Below, one piece after another: positions 43,194 through 53,348 of a stretch of 64,000 nt of DNA. Within the stretch, counting starts at the first letter, position 1. Each line of letters starts with the position of its first letter. Both the position numbers and the translations under genes were made by a program. Under the pieces are notes generated by a model, which saw nothing but the letters and a program-made list of their open reading frames with translations, did no database searches and was not told where the DNA came from. The DNA comes from an uncultured Oscillospiraceae bacterium (GTDB taxonomy: Bacteria; Bacillota; Clostridia; Oscillospirales; Oscillospiraceae), in the NCBI GenBank assembly GCA_947627735.1, contig CANQXG010000004.1:30881-94880 (forward strand), written 5' to 3'.

Positions 43194-44046
43194 TGCCGGT
43201 GAACACGCCGTACTCGCTCCACAGCTTCTCCAGATAGCCGAACGTTTCGTCCAGAGAGTCCCGCTTCCGGGCCGCCACGGCCACGATCAGGGCGTTGATG
43301 ACGCTCATGGGCGCCACCAGGGAGTCCAGGAAGGACACCATGTCGCTCTTGGCGAACAGCTTGATGTCCGCCAGGGGGGCGAAGGGCGAGTGGTCGTTGT
43401 CCGTCAGGGCGATGACCGTGGCGCCCCGGCCCTTGGCAAACTGCATGGCCTTCAGTGACCCCGCGGAGTACCGGGGGTAGCTGATGCCCATGTACACGTC
43501 CCCGGGGCCGATGTGCATGATCTGTTCATACACCTCGTTGGCGGTGGTGTCGTGGACCAGGCGCACGTCCTGCACCAGCAGGTTCATGTAAAAGCCCATG
43601 AAGCTGGCCAGGGATGCGGACGAGCGCATGCCCACGATGTACAGGTGCTTCGCCTGGGCGATGGCGTCCACCGCGGCGGCGAAGCTGTCCCGGTCCATCT
43701 CCTCCAGGGTGCTCTGCAGCTTCTCCACGTCGGAGGTGAGCACCGCCTTCATCAGGTCGCCGCCGTCCATCATGTCCTTGGCCACGGCGATGCGCTGGAC
43801 GCTGGTGAGGCGGCTGCGGACCATCTCCTGCATGGCCCGGCGCATGCCCGGATAGCCGTCGAAGCCCAGCTCCGTGGCGAAGCGCACCACTGTCGATTCG
43901 CTCACGCCCACGGTGCGCCCCAGCTTCCCCGCCGTCATAAAGGCGGCCTTATCGTAATTGTCCGTGATGAACCGGGCGATGCGCTTCTGGCCCTTGGACA
44001 GGTGCCGGGCGCTGTCGTTCATCAGGGAAAGGATGTCTTTTTCCAT
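43183..44046 (-). CDS. MurR/RpiR family transcription regulator
   Basis: 287-residue regulator: N-terminal helix-turn-helix (GKLGRTVGVSESTVVRFATELGFDGYPGMRRAM) and a C-terminal SIS sugar-phosphate domain (LYIVGMRSSASLA, GISYPRYSAGSLKAMQFA). Such regulators respond to phosphosugars. The usual SIS serine-rich loop reads YPRYSAGS. The ATG at 44046 follows GAGGAG. It is first in a run leading into the flavoprotein, cmk and ispH, although it is not an obvious specific regulator of them. Confidence 0.93.
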   Translation of the reverse strand: MEKDILSLMNDSARHLSKGQKRIARFITDNYDKAAFMTAGKLGRTVGVSESTVVRFATELGFDGYPGMRRAMQEMVRSRLTSVQRIAVAKDMMDGGDLMKAVLTSDVEKLQSTLEEMDRDSFAAAVDAIAQAKHLYIVGMRSSASLASFMGFYMNLLVQDVRLVHDTTANEVYEQIMHIGPGDVYMGISYPRYSAGSLKAMQFAKGRGATVIALTDNDHSPFAPLADIKLFAKSDMVSFLDSLVAPMSVINALIVAVAARKRDSLDETFGYLEKLWSEYGVFTGSES

Positions 44047-44088
44047 GTGATATCTCCTCTGTGCGCCGCGTCCGGCGCACCAGATACT

Positions 44089-44117
44089 ATCATAGCGGGA
44101 CAGCCGGAAAAATGCAA
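44089..44117 (-). promoter_or_regulatory. Promoter of the MurR-type regulator run
   Basis: Minus strand TTGCAT, 17-base spacer, TATGAT; about 43 bases before the ATG. Confidence 0.8.
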
Positions 44118-44173
44118 GTATTCTTCTGAAATTTTCTTTTCCTTGCAAAACGCCGGCTGATTCCCGGGAAAAA

Positions 44174-44884
44174 TCACGGTTTTTGCAAGAAGGCTACCTC
44201 ATCCCTTGTCATATGCCGCCACTTGCCCACGGGCAGGTCCCCCAGGGTGACCGGCCCCTCGGCGACGCGCACCAGGCGGCTTACATGCAGCGAGCATTTA
44301 TCGCACATCCGGCGGATCTGGCGGTTTTTCCCCTCGTGGATCACCACCTGCACCTCCGCGGCGTCGCCCCGCCGCTCGATCAGCGTCACCTTCGGCCTGG
44401 CGATAGGCTCGCCGTCCAGGCTGTCCATGGCCCGCAGGGCCGCCAGGGAGCCGGGGATGTCCGGTCCCTGGACAAAGACGGTATAGACCTTGTCCACCTG
44501 GTGGGACGGGTGCATCATGCGGTTGGCGGCCTGGCCGTCGTCGGTGAAGATGAGCAGCCCCTCCGAGTCCATGTCCAGCCGGCCCACGGGATACAGCCGC
44601 CCGCCCGCGTCCGCCACCAGCTCCGCCGCCGTGGGGCGGCCCCGGTCGTCCCGCATGGTGGTGACGTATCCCCGGGGCTTGTTGAGCACTATGTACCGCC
44701 GCCGGGCCGCCGGTCGAAGGGGCTGGCCGTCCACCCGGATGTCGTCCCTGTCCGGGTCGGCGCTCATGCCCACCGAGGCCCGGGCGCCGTTGACCGTCAC
44801 CCTTCCGGCGGCGATCATCTCCTCCGCCGCCCGACGGGAGGCGATCCCCGCGGCGGATATGAGCTTTTGCAATCTCTGGTCCAT
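44174..44884 (-). CDS. rluB: Ribosomal large-subunit pseudouridine synthase (RluB/RsuA family)
   Basis: 236-residue enzyme that converts uridine to pseudouridine in rRNA. N-terminal S4 RNA-binding domain (RLQKLISAAGIASRRAAEEMI ... GRVTVNG), catalytic aspartate in YPVGRLDMDSEGLLIFT, and the conserved EGKNRQIRRM. It is the last gene of the long minus-strand run that begins at tig or lon, 12 bases after the carboxypeptidase gene. Confidence 0.95.
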   Translation of the reverse strand: MDQRLQKLISAAGIASRRAAEEMIAAGRVTVNGARASVGMSADPDRDDIRVDGQPLRPAARRRYIVLNKPRGYVTTMRDDRGRPTAAELVADAGGRLYPVGRLDMDSEGLLIFTDDGQAANRMMHPSHQVDKVYTVFVQGPDIPGSLAALRAMDSLDGEPIARPKVTLIERRGDAAEVQVVIHEGKNRQIRRMCDKCSLHVSRLVRVAEGPVTLGDLPVGKWRHMTRDEVAFLQKP

Positions 44885-44896
44885 GTCCTCTCCTCT

Positions 44897-45994
44897 CTAG
44901 CCCAGCAGCGCCAGGAGCTTGTCCCACACCGACGGCTCTTCTTGCGTCTGTGCCACATCCTCGGCGCACACCAGCGCCGTCCGGGCCACCTCCACGCCGT
45001 TTAAGAACGCCGCCGCCTCGCCGCACACCTGGCCGGCGGCCACCTCCGCGTACAAAAACGCCGGCAGCCGGTACTCCACCCGGATAGGCTCCCCGCCCCG
45101 GTGGAGCACCCACAGTCCCTCCGGCGCGGTGACGCGCACCTCCGGCTGCTCGCCGCCCATCACCGGCACGGACCAGGCCCGGCCCGCCAGCACGTCGCTG
45201 CGGTCATAGAGATCATAGGCCCAGTCGTACAGGTCCCGGTGGTCGTCCCAGTCGTCCGGGTCGGACAACGTCACGCATATGAGCGTCACGCCCTCCCGCT
45301 CACAGGCGGTCACCAGCGTCCGCCCGGCGGCGGAGGTGTAGCCCGTCTTGACGCCGAACACCCCCTCGCACTCCCACAAGAGCCTGTTGTGGTTGACGAA
45401 GGTCCTCTCCCCGATCTTGTACGACCGGGTGGACACGATCCGGCGCAGATCCCCGTCGGCAAGCGCCGCCCGGGTGATGATCGCCAGGTCCCTGGCGCTG
45501 GCGTAATGGCCCGGTTCATCCAGGCCGTTGGGGTTGGCGAAGTGGGTGTTGGCGCAGCCCAGGCGCTGGGCGGCGTCGTTCATCAGCGCCGCGAAATCCT
45601 CCACGGACCCCGCCGCCGTGCAGGCCAGGGCCACCGCCGCGTCGTTGCCGGAGGCCAGCATCAGCCCGTACAGCAGCTGCTCCACCGTCAGGGTCTGGCC
45701 CGGGGCCAGGTACATGCTGGACCCCTCCACGCCCGTCCAGGCCGGGTCCACGGTCACCTCGTCGTCCAGCCCACACTGCTCCAGCGCCGTCAGTGCGGTC
45801 ATGATCTTCGTGGTGGACGCGATGGCCATCGGCTCGTCCGGCAGCCGCTGCCAGAGAAGCCTGCCGCTGTCCGCGTCCATCAGCACCCCCGCCTTGCAGG
45901 ACAGGTCCGGCTCCCGGGCCGAAGCGGAGGCGCTCACGCCGCCCATCAGCAGCGCCGCCGCCAGCGCCAGCGCCGGGATCGCTCTCAAGTTCAT
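44897..45994 (-). CDS. D-alanyl-D-alanine carboxypeptidase (DacF-like, S11)
   Basis: 365-residue exported penicillin-binding enzyme. Signal peptide ends near SASA; active-site motifs are STTK (SxxK), SGN and KTG (VKTGYTSAAGRTL). It trims pentapeptides in peptidoglycan; its place beside the spore gene ytfJ resembles DacF. No C-terminal amphipathic anchor is obvious, although WDKLLALLG at the end could be a short one. The ATG at 45994 has AAGGCGG upstream; the track's GTG is 3 codons earlier. Confidence 0.93.
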   Translation of the reverse strand: MNLRAIPALALAAALLMGGVSASASAREPDLSCKAGVLMDADSGRLLWQRLPDEPMAIASTTKIMTALTALEQCGLDDEVTVDPAWTGVEGSSMYLAPGQTLTVEQLLYGLMLASGNDAAVALACTAAGSVEDFAALMNDAAQRLGCANTHFANPNGLDEPGHYASARDLAIITRAALADGDLRRIVSTRSYKIGERTFVNHNRLLWECEGVFGVKTGYTSAAGRTLVTACEREGVTLICVTLSDPDDWDDHRDLYDWAYDLYDRSDVLAGRAWSVPVMGGEQPEVRVTAPEGLWVLHRGGEPIRVEYRLPAFLYAEVAAGQVCGEAAAFLNGVEVARTALVCAEDVAQTQEEPSVWDKLLALLG

Positions 45995-46044
45995 AATAAG
46001 CACCGCCTTTCAGCAGTGCTTATTCTTGCCGTTTCCGCCGGGCT

Positions 46045-46437
46045 TTAGCCCTGGCCGGGACCCTTTTTCCCATTTTTGTCCAGATACCGCTCCAGCCGCT
46101 CCAGCACCTCCGGCACCATGTCCAGAAGTCTGTCCGCCGTGGAGAAGGCCGGCGGCTGGATGGCCAGCATCCGGCTGGTGCCGTCCCGGCTCATCAGAAA
46201 GCCCACCGGCTCCACCTTCACCGCCGCGCTGCCGCCGCCCCATATCCCTCCGCGGACGGAGGCGTCCGTCTTGTCCCCGCCGCCGGAGGCAAAGCCGAAG
46301 GTGAGCCGGGACACGGGGATCAGCGTGGTCCCGTCCGGGATGGTCAGGGGCGTGCCGATGACGGTGTCCGGGTCCACCATGCCCCGGATACGGTCCATGG
46401 CGCTCTGCATCAGCTCGTTCACCGCGTGTTCTGCCAT
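46045..46437 (-). CDS. ytfJ: Sporulation protein YtfJ/GerW family
   Basis: 130-residue protein. MAEHAVNELMQSAMDRIRGMVD, then the family core TVIGTPLTIPDGTTLIPVSRLTFGFASGGGD and VKVEPVGFLM. Members are made in the forespore and affect germination, so this gene is direct evidence for a spore former. The start is taken at ATG 46437, 47 codons inside the ORF-track start, where the family begins. Confidence 0.93.
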   Translation of the reverse strand: MAEHAVNELMQSAMDRIRGMVDPDTVIGTPLTIPDGTTLIPVSRLTFGFASGGGDKTDASVRGGIWGGGSAAVKVEPVGFLMSRDGTSRMLAIQPPAFSTADRLLDMVPEVLERLERYLDKNGKKGPGQG

Positions 46438-46444
46438 AGGCGCA

Positions 46445-46993
46445 TCATCCTTCCTTTTTCCCGCCGGCTCTCCGCCGGCGTCTGTACCGGAAGTATTGAC
46501 GCAAACAGTCCGTTCCAAACGCCGCTCCCGCCTCCAGCAGATTTCCCATCCGCACGGCGGCGCAGCCCTCCCAGGCAAGCTCCCCCGGTCCGCCGGTCAG
46601 GTCCGCCCGCACCCGCAGGTCCGCCCCGGGCACATGGGCGGCGATGGCCTCCATGGCCGCCCCCGCCCGGCCATATGCCATGGCGGCGGCATAGGGGTCT
46701 GGTCCCCCGGCGGTATAGTGGATGCGCAGGTCCCGGACAGACACGTACCGGGCCATGCCCTTTACAGCCCGCAAGGCGCTGCCCAGGAGCGCGAAACGCA
46801 CCTCTTTTGACCCTCTGCGTGCCTTCTTTTGCACTCTTTTGCCCCGTCTGTGAACGGGCAATTCCCGCCGGAAAGGCCCTATTTCCAGGGCAAGACACAG
46901 CTTTCCTGCCTCGTACCGGCCCCTCAGCCGCACCGGCAGGAACATAATGGCGATCACCGCCGCCGCGGCCCACGCCGCGCTCTGAGCTGTCAC
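46445..46993 (-). CDS. DUF2953 protein
   Basis: 182-residue protein with one N-terminal membrane helix (AAWAAAAVIAIMFLPV) and a basic soluble part. It is the usual neighbour between scpB and ytfJ in Clostridia, and DUF2953 members are thought to belong to the spore programme; function unknown. Starts with GTG right after the scpB stop. Ends in an Arg-rich tail (RYRRRRRAGGKK). Confidence 0.8.
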   Translation of the reverse strand: MTAQSAAWAAAAVIAIMFLPVRLRGRYEAGKLCLALEIGPFRRELPVHRRGKRVQKKARRGSKEVRFALLGSALRAVKGMARYVSVRDLRIHYTAGGPDPYAAAMAYGRAGAAMEAIAAHVPGADLRVRADLTGGPGELAWEGCAAVRMGNLLEAGAAFGTDCLRQYFRYRRRRRAGGKKEG

Positions 46994-46999
46994 AGCGCT

Positions 47000-47605
47000 T
47001 TAAGCGCCCTCCTTTTCCTCCGCCGCGGCGGCCTGTTCCGCCTGCCGCAGGGCCTCCACCTTCTGCTGCAGCTCAACGGCCGCGTCGCTGCCCGCCAGCT
47101 CCGGCAGGGGCGGCAGGTCCTCCAGAGTGGACGCCCCCACCGAGCGCAGAAACAGGTCGGTGGTCCTGTACAGGGTGGGCCGGCCCACGGTCTCCAGGTG
47201 GCCGCATGGCTCGATCATGCCCCGCTCGGTGAGCACGCCCACCGTATAGGAGCTGTCCAGGCCCCGCATCTGCTCGATGTAGGCCCTCGTCACCGGCTGG
47301 AAGTAGGCCACGATGGCCAGCACCTCCAGCGACGCCTGGCTGAGCCGGGGCGCCCGGCGCTGCTCCAAAGCCCGGGTGATGGCCCCGGCGAACTCCGGGG
47401 CGCTGTGCATCTGCAGATCGTCGTTCAGCCGCACCAGCCGGATGCCCCGGCCCCCGGCGCGGTACTCCTCCTCCAGCGCCGACGCCGCGTCCAGGATATC
47501 CTCCCGGTCCGCGTCCAGCACCAGGGCCAGCCGCTCCGCGCTCACCGGCTCCCCGGAGGCGAACAGTATGGCCTCCACGGCGTTTCTCAGTTCTATCTTA
47601 TCCAT
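47000..47605 (-). CDS. scpB: Chromosome segregation/condensation protein ScpB
   Basis: 201-residue winged-helix protein that binds ScpA and the SMC ATPase to compact and separate chromosomes. Family stretches: AILFASGEPVSAERLALVL, RLVRLNDDLQMHSAPEFA, LSQASLEVLAIVAYFQPVTRAYIEQMRG, GRPTLYRTTDLFL. It overlaps scpA by 8 bases. Confidence 0.96.
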   Translation of the reverse strand: MDKIELRNAVEAILFASGEPVSAERLALVLDADREDILDAASALEEEYRAGGRGIRLVRLNDDLQMHSAPEFAGAITRALEQRRAPRLSQASLEVLAIVAYFQPVTRAYIEQMRGLDSSYTVGVLTERGMIEPCGHLETVGRPTLYRTTDLFLRSVGASTLEDLPPLPELAGSDAAVELQQKVEALRQAEQAAAAEEKEGA

Positions 47606-48377
47606 AATCCATGTTCTCCAAAATGGCCTCGGTGTCGCCGCCGGTAAATTCCACGGCGTAGTCCTCCCCCTCCCGCCGGATGGTCACGCTGCCCATGGAG
47701 CACATGGTCAGCAGCGACAGAAAGGTGGCCACCACCTCCGAGCGGCTGGAGGCCATGGCGTACAGCTGGTGCAGGGTATAGCGCCGGCCCCGCAGCAGGC
47801 CGATGAGCTGGCGGCTCTTGTCCTGCACGGAGTAGACGATGGGCCGGGGGATGGGCACGCTGGTCTCCTCCTCCCGCTGGGGCACGCCCTTTTGCAGCAT
47901 CCCCGCCAGGGCGGCCAGCAGCTCCCAGCTCTCGTGCCGGTAGTCATAGGGGCCGTACTTGGCCATAGGCTCAGCCGGGGTGGAGAACAGCAGCGCCCCC
48001 TCCTCCAGCCGGCGGGCCAGCTCCGGCAGATTCTGCTTCACCGCCGCGAAGGCGTCCCGGCTCTTCAGCTGCTCCAGGCTGGCCATCAGCAGCTCCAGCT
48101 CGCCGGTCTCCTCCGTGCCCGCCAGGAGGGTCTTCGTCTTTATGTAGACAAGGTGGGAGGCCATCTGCACGAACTCGCTGGCCACCTCCAGGTCCATCCG
48201 CTGCATCCGGGCCATCCAGTCCATGTACTGGTCCAGGATGTCGGCGATGCGTATGTCCCGTATCTCTATTTTGTTTTTGGCCAGGAGCATCAGGATGAGG
48301 GTCAGAGGCCCCTCAAAGTCCTGCATCTCCTCCCGGGAGCGTATGACGCCCTCCAGGTGGAAGGTGGGATTTTCCAT
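47598..48377 (-). CDS. scpA: Chromosome segregation/condensation protein ScpA
   Basis: 259-residue kleisin bridging SMC heads. N-terminal HLEGVIRSREEMQDFEGPLTLILMLLAKNKIEIRDIRIADI is typical, and the C-terminal winged helix includes TFLSLLTMCSMGSVTIRREG. Coupled with scpB downstream and placed 3 bases after the M50 protease gene. Confidence 0.96.
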   Translation of the reverse strand: MENPTFHLEGVIRSREEMQDFEGPLTLILMLLAKNKIEIRDIRIADILDQYMDWMARMQRMDLEVASEFVQMASHLVYIKTKTLLAGTEETGELELLMASLEQLKSRDAFAAVKQNLPELARRLEEGALLFSTPAEPMAKYGPYDYRHESWELLAALAGMLQKGVPQREEETSVPIPRPIVYSVQDKSRQLIGLLRGRRYTLHQLYAMASSRSEVVATFLSLLTMCSMGSVTIRREGEDYAVEFTGGDTEAILENMDYG

Positions 48378-48380
48378 CAG

Positions 48381-49061
48381 TCAGTTTACCAGCTCAAAGG
48401 CAAATTCCGCGATAAAAAACAGCTTGTCGTATATCCAGGCGGTGACGGTGGACAGGTACCCGGACAGGCCCCCGGAGATCACCAGCACCATGACGATGAG
48501 CATGCCATAGCGCTCATAGCGCATCAGCTTTTCATAGGCGCTGTCGCTGAGAAAGGCGAACAGCACCTTCGACCCGTCCAGGGGCGAGATGGGCAGCAGG
48601 TTGAACACCGCCAGCGACAGGGACATGAAGGCCGTGTTCATCACCATCTGCAGCACGTTATAGGAAAACGCCGTCCCCCGCAGGTACAGCGGCCCGTATA
48701 AAAGCCCATACAGAAACAGGCACACCGCCCCTATCAGAAGGTTGCTCACCGGTCCGGCCAGGGCCGTGATGGCCATGCCCTGGCGGGGCTTGTCGAAGTG
48801 GCGCATGTCCACCGGCACGGGCTTTGCCCAGCCGAAGCGGAACAGCACCATCATCACCAGTCCCCAGGGGTCAATGTGCTTCAGGGGATTGAGGGTGAGC
48901 CGGCCCGCCATCCTGGCGGTGTTGTCCCCCAGCTTATAGGCCGTGTAGCCGTGGGCCAGCTCATGGAGGGTGATGCATATCAGCGCCGGCAACACCCGCA
49001 GCGCCGTGTCTGTCAGCACGGACCAGTCCAGATTCCGAAATACGTTTGCAAATCCTTCCAT
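48381..49061 (-). CDS. Site-2-protease-like M50 membrane metalloprotease
   Basis: 226-residue membrane protein with about six helices. Zinc motif HELAHG (in CITLHELAHGYTAYKLGD), the NPLKHIDP and NLLPISPLDGSKVL motifs typical of the small YwhC-like branch. Substrate unknown. Commonly found next to scpA/scpB in Clostridia, as here. Confidence 0.93.
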   Translation of the reverse strand: MEGFANVFRNLDWSVLTDTALRVLPALICITLHELAHGYTAYKLGDNTARMAGRLTLNPLKHIDPWGLVMMVLFRFGWAKPVPVDMRHFDKPRQGMAITALAGPVSNLLIGAVCLFLYGLLYGPLYLRGTAFSYNVLQMVMNTAFMSLSLAVFNLLPISPLDGSKVLFAFLSDSAYEKLMRYERYGMLIVMVLVISGGLSGYLSTVTAWIYDKLFFIAEFAFELVN

Positions 49062-49062
49062 A

Positions 49063-49647
49063 TCACACCCGGGCGGAGATCACCCGCAACAGCTCCTCCC
49101 TGCCCGTGCCCTTCTCAGCGGAAAAGGGCACCAGGGGCACATCGTCGGCCAGGGAGAGGGTCTGCCGGATCAGGGCCAGGTTCGGCTCCATCTCCGACTT
49201 TTTCAGCTTGTCCCACTTGTTGGCCACCGCCGCGATGGGGCAGCCGCATCCGGCGAACAGCCCCGCCATCATCACGTCCAGCTCCGTGGGCTTGTGTCTG
49301 CCGTCCAGGATCTGCACTCCCAGGGCGAAGCGCTCGCCCTCGGCGAAGAAGTCCTCCATCAGCCGTCCCCAGCGCTCGATCTCCGCCTGGGGCCGGCGGG
49401 CATAGCCGTAGCCGGGAAGGTCTGCGAACCAGACCTTCCCGCCCACGAGAAAGTAGTTGATATTCGTGGTCTTGCCGGGGCTGGCCCCCACCCGGGCCAG
49501 GTTCTTCCGGCCCAGCAGGCAGTTGATGACGGAGCTTTTGCCCACGTTGGACTTGCCCGCGAACACCACCAGCGGCCTGTCGTCCCACAGAAAGTCCGCC
49601 TTCTTCCCGGCGGACCGGACGAACACCGCCGGGTCAGTTTTCAGCAT
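49063..49647 (-). CDS. engB: Ribosome biogenesis GTPase EngB/YsxC
   Basis: 194-residue GTPase for 50S assembly. G1 GKSNVGKSS, G2-region GKTTNINYF, G3 DLPGYGYA, G4 NKWDK, G5 SAEKG. Overlaps the lon stop by 14 bases; the lon-engB order is widespread in Firmicutes. Confidence 0.96.
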   Translation of the reverse strand: MLKTDPAVFVRSAGKKADFLWDDRPLVVFAGKSNVGKSSVINCLLGRKNLARVGASPGKTTNINYFLVGGKVWFADLPGYGYARRPQAEIERWGRLMEDFFAEGERFALGVQILDGRHKPTELDVMMAGLFAGCGCPIAAVANKWDKLKKSEMEPNLALIRQTLSLADDVPLVPFSAEKGTGREELLRVISARV

Positions 49648-51997
49648 GACTGTCCTCCCGGCACAGCGCGGTGTCCAGCACCGTTTCCACCCGGCTGGCG
49701 GTGACGAAGTTCAGCGCCGAGCGGACGGCGGGGTCGATGTCCGCCAGATCAGGCTCGTTCTCTGCGGGGATGAGTACCGTGTGGATGCCGGAGCGCAGGG
49801 CGGCCATGGTCTTTTCCCTCAGCCCGCCGATGGGCAGCACCCGGCCCCGGAGGGTGATCTCCCCGGTCATGGCCACGTCCTGTCGCACGGGCACGCCGGT
49901 CAGGGCCGACACCAGGCCCGTGCATATGGTCACGCCGGCGGAGGGTCCGTCCTTGGGCACGGCCCCCTCCGGGAAGTGGATGTGGATGTCCTTTTTCTTG
50001 TAAAACTCCGGCTCCACCCCCAGCTCCGCGGCGTGGGCGCGGATATAGGACATGGCGGCGTGGGCGGACTCCTTCATCACGTCCCCCAGGTTGCCGGTCA
50101 GCTCCAGCTTGCCGGAGCCGTCCATGACGCCCACCTCGGCGTCCAGCATCTCGCCGCCCACCCGGGTCCAGGCCAGGCCGTGGACAAGGCCCACCTCCGC
50201 CTGACCGCCGGTGCGCTGGTCCCGGTACTTGGCCGGGCCTAAGAACTCCTCCAGGCTCCCGGCGCGCAGATACTTGCTCTTGAAATCCCCCGCCACGATG
50301 CCCGCGGCGGTCTTGCGGCAGATGGCGGCCAGCTGCTGTTCCAGCCGGCGCACGCCGCTCTCCCGGGTGTACCGCGCGATGATCTCCCGCATGGCCCCGT
50401 CGTTGATGCGCAGCTGATTGCCGTTGAGGCCGTGCTTTTTCCGCTGCTTGGGCAGCAGGTGGTCCCGGGCGATGGCCAGCTTCTCCTCGTCGGTATAGCC
50501 GGGGAACTCCACCACCTCCATCCGGTCTAGCAGCGCCGGCGGGATGGTGTCGGCGGAGTTGGCGGTGGTGATGAAGAACACCTCGCTCAGATCGAAGGGC
50601 AGCTCCAGGAAGTGGTCCCTAAACTGGCTGTTCTGCTCCGGGTCCAGGGCCTCCAGCAGCGCCGCGGAGGGGTCGCCCCGGTAGTCGGAACCCAGCTTGT
50701 CGATCTCGTCCAGGACCATCACCGGGTTGCGGCTGCCCGCCTGCTGGATGCCCGCCATGATCCGGCCCGGCATGGCCCCCACATAGGTCTTGCGGTGGCC
50801 GCGGATCTCCGCCTCGTCATGGATGCCGCCCAGGGAGATGCGGCACATCTTCCGGCCCATGGCCCGGGCGATGGACAGGGCGATACTCGTCTTGCCGGTG
50901 CCCGGAGGACCCAGCAGGCACAGGATGGAACCCTTCTGGTCCGGCGCCAGGCGCCGCACCGCCAGGTACTCGATCACACGCTGTTTGATCTTCTCTAATC
51001 CGAAGTGGTCCGCGTCCAGGGCCTTGCGCACCGCCTCGGTGTCCAAATTGTCCTCGGTGGCCCGCTCCCAGGGGATCTCCAGGCAGATGTCCAGATAGGT
51101 CCTTATGACGGCTGCCTCGGCGCTGCCGAAGGGCTGCTTGGCCAGCCGGCCTATCTCCTTATACAGCTTGGCGGAGACCTCCTTGGGCAGCTTGGCCCTG
51201 GCCACGGCAGCGCGGTACTCCTCCGTGTCGTCGGTATAGCCCTCGTCCTCCCCCAGCTCCGCCTGGATGGTGCGCAGCTGCTCCCGCAGGAACATCTCCC
51301 GCTGGGCGCGCTTCATCCGCTTGGCGGCCTCCTCGTGGATGGAGTGCTCCATGTCCAGGATATCCAGCTCCCAGCGCAGCAGGCGGTTGACCAGCGCCAG
51401 CCGCCGCAGGGGCCGCAGCTCCTCCAGCACCATCTGCTTCTGGTCGTAGCGCATATAGATGCTCTGGGTCACATAGTCCGCCACATAGCCGGCGTCGGTG
51501 CTGCCCAGGATGTCCCGCAGCACCTCGTCCATCTCCAGGCCGGAGGCCTGGGCATATTTCTCCAGCAGGCCGTAGCACTGGCGGATCAGGGCCTCCGTCT
51601 TTACGGCGCCCCGGGGGCTTGGCTCGCTGTAGAGCACCTCCACCTGGGCGGTGGGATAGGGCTTCATGCCGGTAAGCCGGGACAGATATCCCCGGTCCAC
51701 GCCCTCCACCATCACCTTGGCGCTCTCCTCGCCGGGCACCCGCAGCACCTGGTGGATGCGGCAGACCGTACCGATGTTATAAAGGCCGTCAGCACTGGTG
51801 ACGCCCTCCTGAGCCGGGTCGCGCTGGGCCAGCAGGAACAGGTTCTGCTCCCCCTCTATGGCCGCGTTCAGGGCCGCCTGGGCCTCGGCGCGCTCCACGT
51901 CGAAGATCAGCCGCATCCCCGGGAACACGCTGATGCCCCGCAGGAAGATGGCGGGCAGCACCTGGTAACGGGTGACGGTCGTAGTTTCTGTATCCAT
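49634..51997 (-). CDS. lon: ATP-dependent protease Lon
   Basis: 787-residue Lon: N-terminal substrate domain ([22 protein letters not shown]), long coiled region ([23 protein letters not shown]), AAA+ module ([21 protein letters not shown]) and protease domain with the catalytic serine in PKDGPSAGV and lysine in [11 protein letters not shown]. Degrades damaged and regulatory proteins. The ATG at 51997 follows GAGGTG; the track's GTG is 3 codons earlier. A terminator after clpX lies just upstream. No CIRCE or CtsR box was recognised. Confidence 0.97.
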   Translation of the reverse strand: MDTETTTVTRYQVLPAIFLRGISVFPGMRLIFDVERAEAQAALNAAIEGEQNLFLLAQRDPAQEGVTSADGLYNIGTVCRIHQVLRVPGEESAKVMVEGVDRGYLSRLTGMKPYPTAQVEVLYSEPSPRGAVKTEALIRQCYGLLEKYAQASGLEMDEVLRDILGSTDAGYVADYVTQSIYMRYDQKQMVLEELRPLRRLALVNRLLRWELDILDMEHSIHEEAAKRMKRAQREMFLREQLRTIQAELGEDEGYTDDTEEYRAAVARAKLPKEVSAKLYKEIGRLAKQPFGSAEAAVIRTYLDICLEIPWERATEDNLDTEAVRKALDADHFGLEKIKQRVIEYLAVRRLAPDQKGSILCLLGPPGTGKTSIALSIARAMGRKMCRISLGGIHDEAEIRGHRKTYVGAMPGRIMAGIQQAGSRNPVMVLDEIDKLGSDYRGDPSAALLEALDPEQNSQFRDHFLELPFDLSEVFFITTANSADTIPPALLDRMEVVEFPGYTDEEKLAIARDHLLPKQRKKHGLNGNQLRINDGAMREIIARYTRESGVRRLEQQLAAICRKTAAGIVAGDFKSKYLRAGSLEEFLGPAKYRDQRTGGQAEVGLVHGLAWTRVGGEMLDAEVGVMDGSGKLELTGNLGDVMKESAHAAMSYIRAHAAELGVEPEFYKKKDIHIHFPEGAVPKDGPSAGVTICTGLVSALTGVPVRQDVAMTGEITLRGRVLPIGGLREKTMAALRSGIHTVLIPAENEPDLADIDPAVRSALNFVTASRVETVLDTALCREDSHAEN

Positions 51998-52017
51998 GAA
52001 AATCACCTCTCATTCGC

Positions 52018-52041
52018 AAAAGGCCGCACATCCGTGCGGCC
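52018..52041 (-). terminator. Terminator after clpX
   Basis: Minus strand GGCCGCAC/GTGCGGCC (8 bp, 4-base loop) followed by TTTTGC, between the clpX stop and the lon start. It separates tig-clpP-clpX from lon or allows partial read-through. Confidence 0.85.
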
Positions 52042-52048
52042 CTTTGTG

Positions 52049-53335
52049 TCAGGAAGCGTCAAGATCCAGCCGCCGCTTCCGGTATATCACCGGACGGGAG
52101 CCGTTTATGACGCTGTCGGCTGTGATGATCACCTTGTCTATGGTGTCGTCGGAGGGCGCCTCGAACATGATGGAGGTCATCAGCTTCTCCATGATGCTCC
52201 GCAGCCCCCGGGCGCCGATGTCCATGTCGATGGCCTTGTCCGCCACCGCCTCCAGGGCCTTAGGGTCGAACTCCAGCTGCACGTCGTCATAGGAGAGCAT
52301 GGCCTGGTACTGCTTCACCAGGGCGTTTTTCGGCTCCGTCAGGATGCGGATCAAATCCTCCCTGGTCAGGCTGTCCAAGGTGGTGACCACCGGAAGCCGG
52401 CCGATGAGTTCGGGGATGATGCCGAATTTCAGCAGGTCGTGGCTCTGCACGTGGCTGAGCACCTCGCCCACGTCCTTCTCCTTGCGGCTGGACACCTCGG
52501 CGCCGAAGCCCATGCTCTTCCGGTCCAGGCGGTTTTCGATGATCTTCTCCAGACCGTCGAAGGCGCCGCCGCAGATGAACAGGATGCTGCTGGTGTCGAT
52601 GTGGATGAACTCCTGGTGGGGGTGCTTGCGCCCGCCCTGGGGCGGCACGGCGGCCACGGTGCCCTCCAGGATCTTCAGCAGGGCCTGCTGCACCCCCTCG
52701 CCGGACACGTCCCGGGTGATGGAGGTGTTCTCGCTCTTGCGGGAGATCTTGTCGATCTCGTCGATGTAGATGATGCCCTGCTGGGCACGCTCCACATCGA
52801 AATCCGCCGCCTGCAGCAGCCGCAGCAGGATGTTCTCCACGTCCTCGCCCACATAGCCCGCCTCTGTGAGGGTGGTGGCGTCGGCAATGGCGAAGGGCAC
52901 GTTCAGCATCCGGGCCAGGGTCTGGGCGAACAGGGTCTTGCCGGAGCCGGTAGGTCCCACAAGAAGGATGTTGGACTTTTGCAGGTCCACGTCGCCCTGC
53001 TGGCCGTGGACGATGCGCTTATAGTGGTTGTACACCGCCACGGACAGGGCGATCTTGGCCCGGTCCTGGCCGATGATGTACTCGTCCAGGGCTTTTTTGA
53101 TCTGCCTGGGGGTGGGCACGTCCTTCAGCTCCACCGCCGGGGCGCGGCCCGGCTGCTCATCCAGGGTAAACTCGGGGTAATCCTCCTCCAGCTCCTCCCC
53201 CAGGATGTTCAGGCACAGCCGCACGCACTCGTCGCATATATACGCGTCGTTGCCCGCGATGAGCCGCCGGACCTGGGACTGGGGCTTGCCGCAGAAGCTG
53301 CATCGGATGTTTTTTCTCTCGCCGTCTCTCGGCAT
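52049..53335 (-). CDS. clpX: ATP-dependent unfoldase ClpX
   Basis: 428-residue AAA+ unfoldase that feeds ClpP. N-terminal zinc domain ([17 protein letters not shown] ... CDEC), Walker A GPTGSGKT, Walker B YIDEIDKI, and the pore/IGF region GFGAEV for ClpP docking. Lies 13 bases after clpP in the same transcript. Confidence 0.97.
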   Translation of the reverse strand: MPRDGERKNIRCSFCGKPQSQVRRLIAGNDAYICDECVRLCLNILGEELEEDYPEFTLDEQPGRAPAVELKDVPTPRQIKKALDEYIIGQDRAKIALSVAVYNHYKRIVHGQQGDVDLQKSNILLVGPTGSGKTLFAQTLARMLNVPFAIADATTLTEAGYVGEDVENILLRLLQAADFDVERAQQGIIYIDEIDKISRKSENTSITRDVSGEGVQQALLKILEGTVAAVPPQGGRKHPHQEFIHIDTSSILFICGGAFDGLEKIIENRLDRKSMGFGAEVSSRKEKDVGEVLSHVQSHDLLKFGIIPELIGRLPVVTTLDSLTREDLIRILTEPKNALVKQYQAMLSYDDVQLEFDPKALEAVADKAIDMDIGARGLRSIMEKLMTSIMFEAPSDDTIDKVIITADSVINGSRPVIYRKRRLDLDAS

Positions 53336-53348
53336 AGCGCTACCTCTT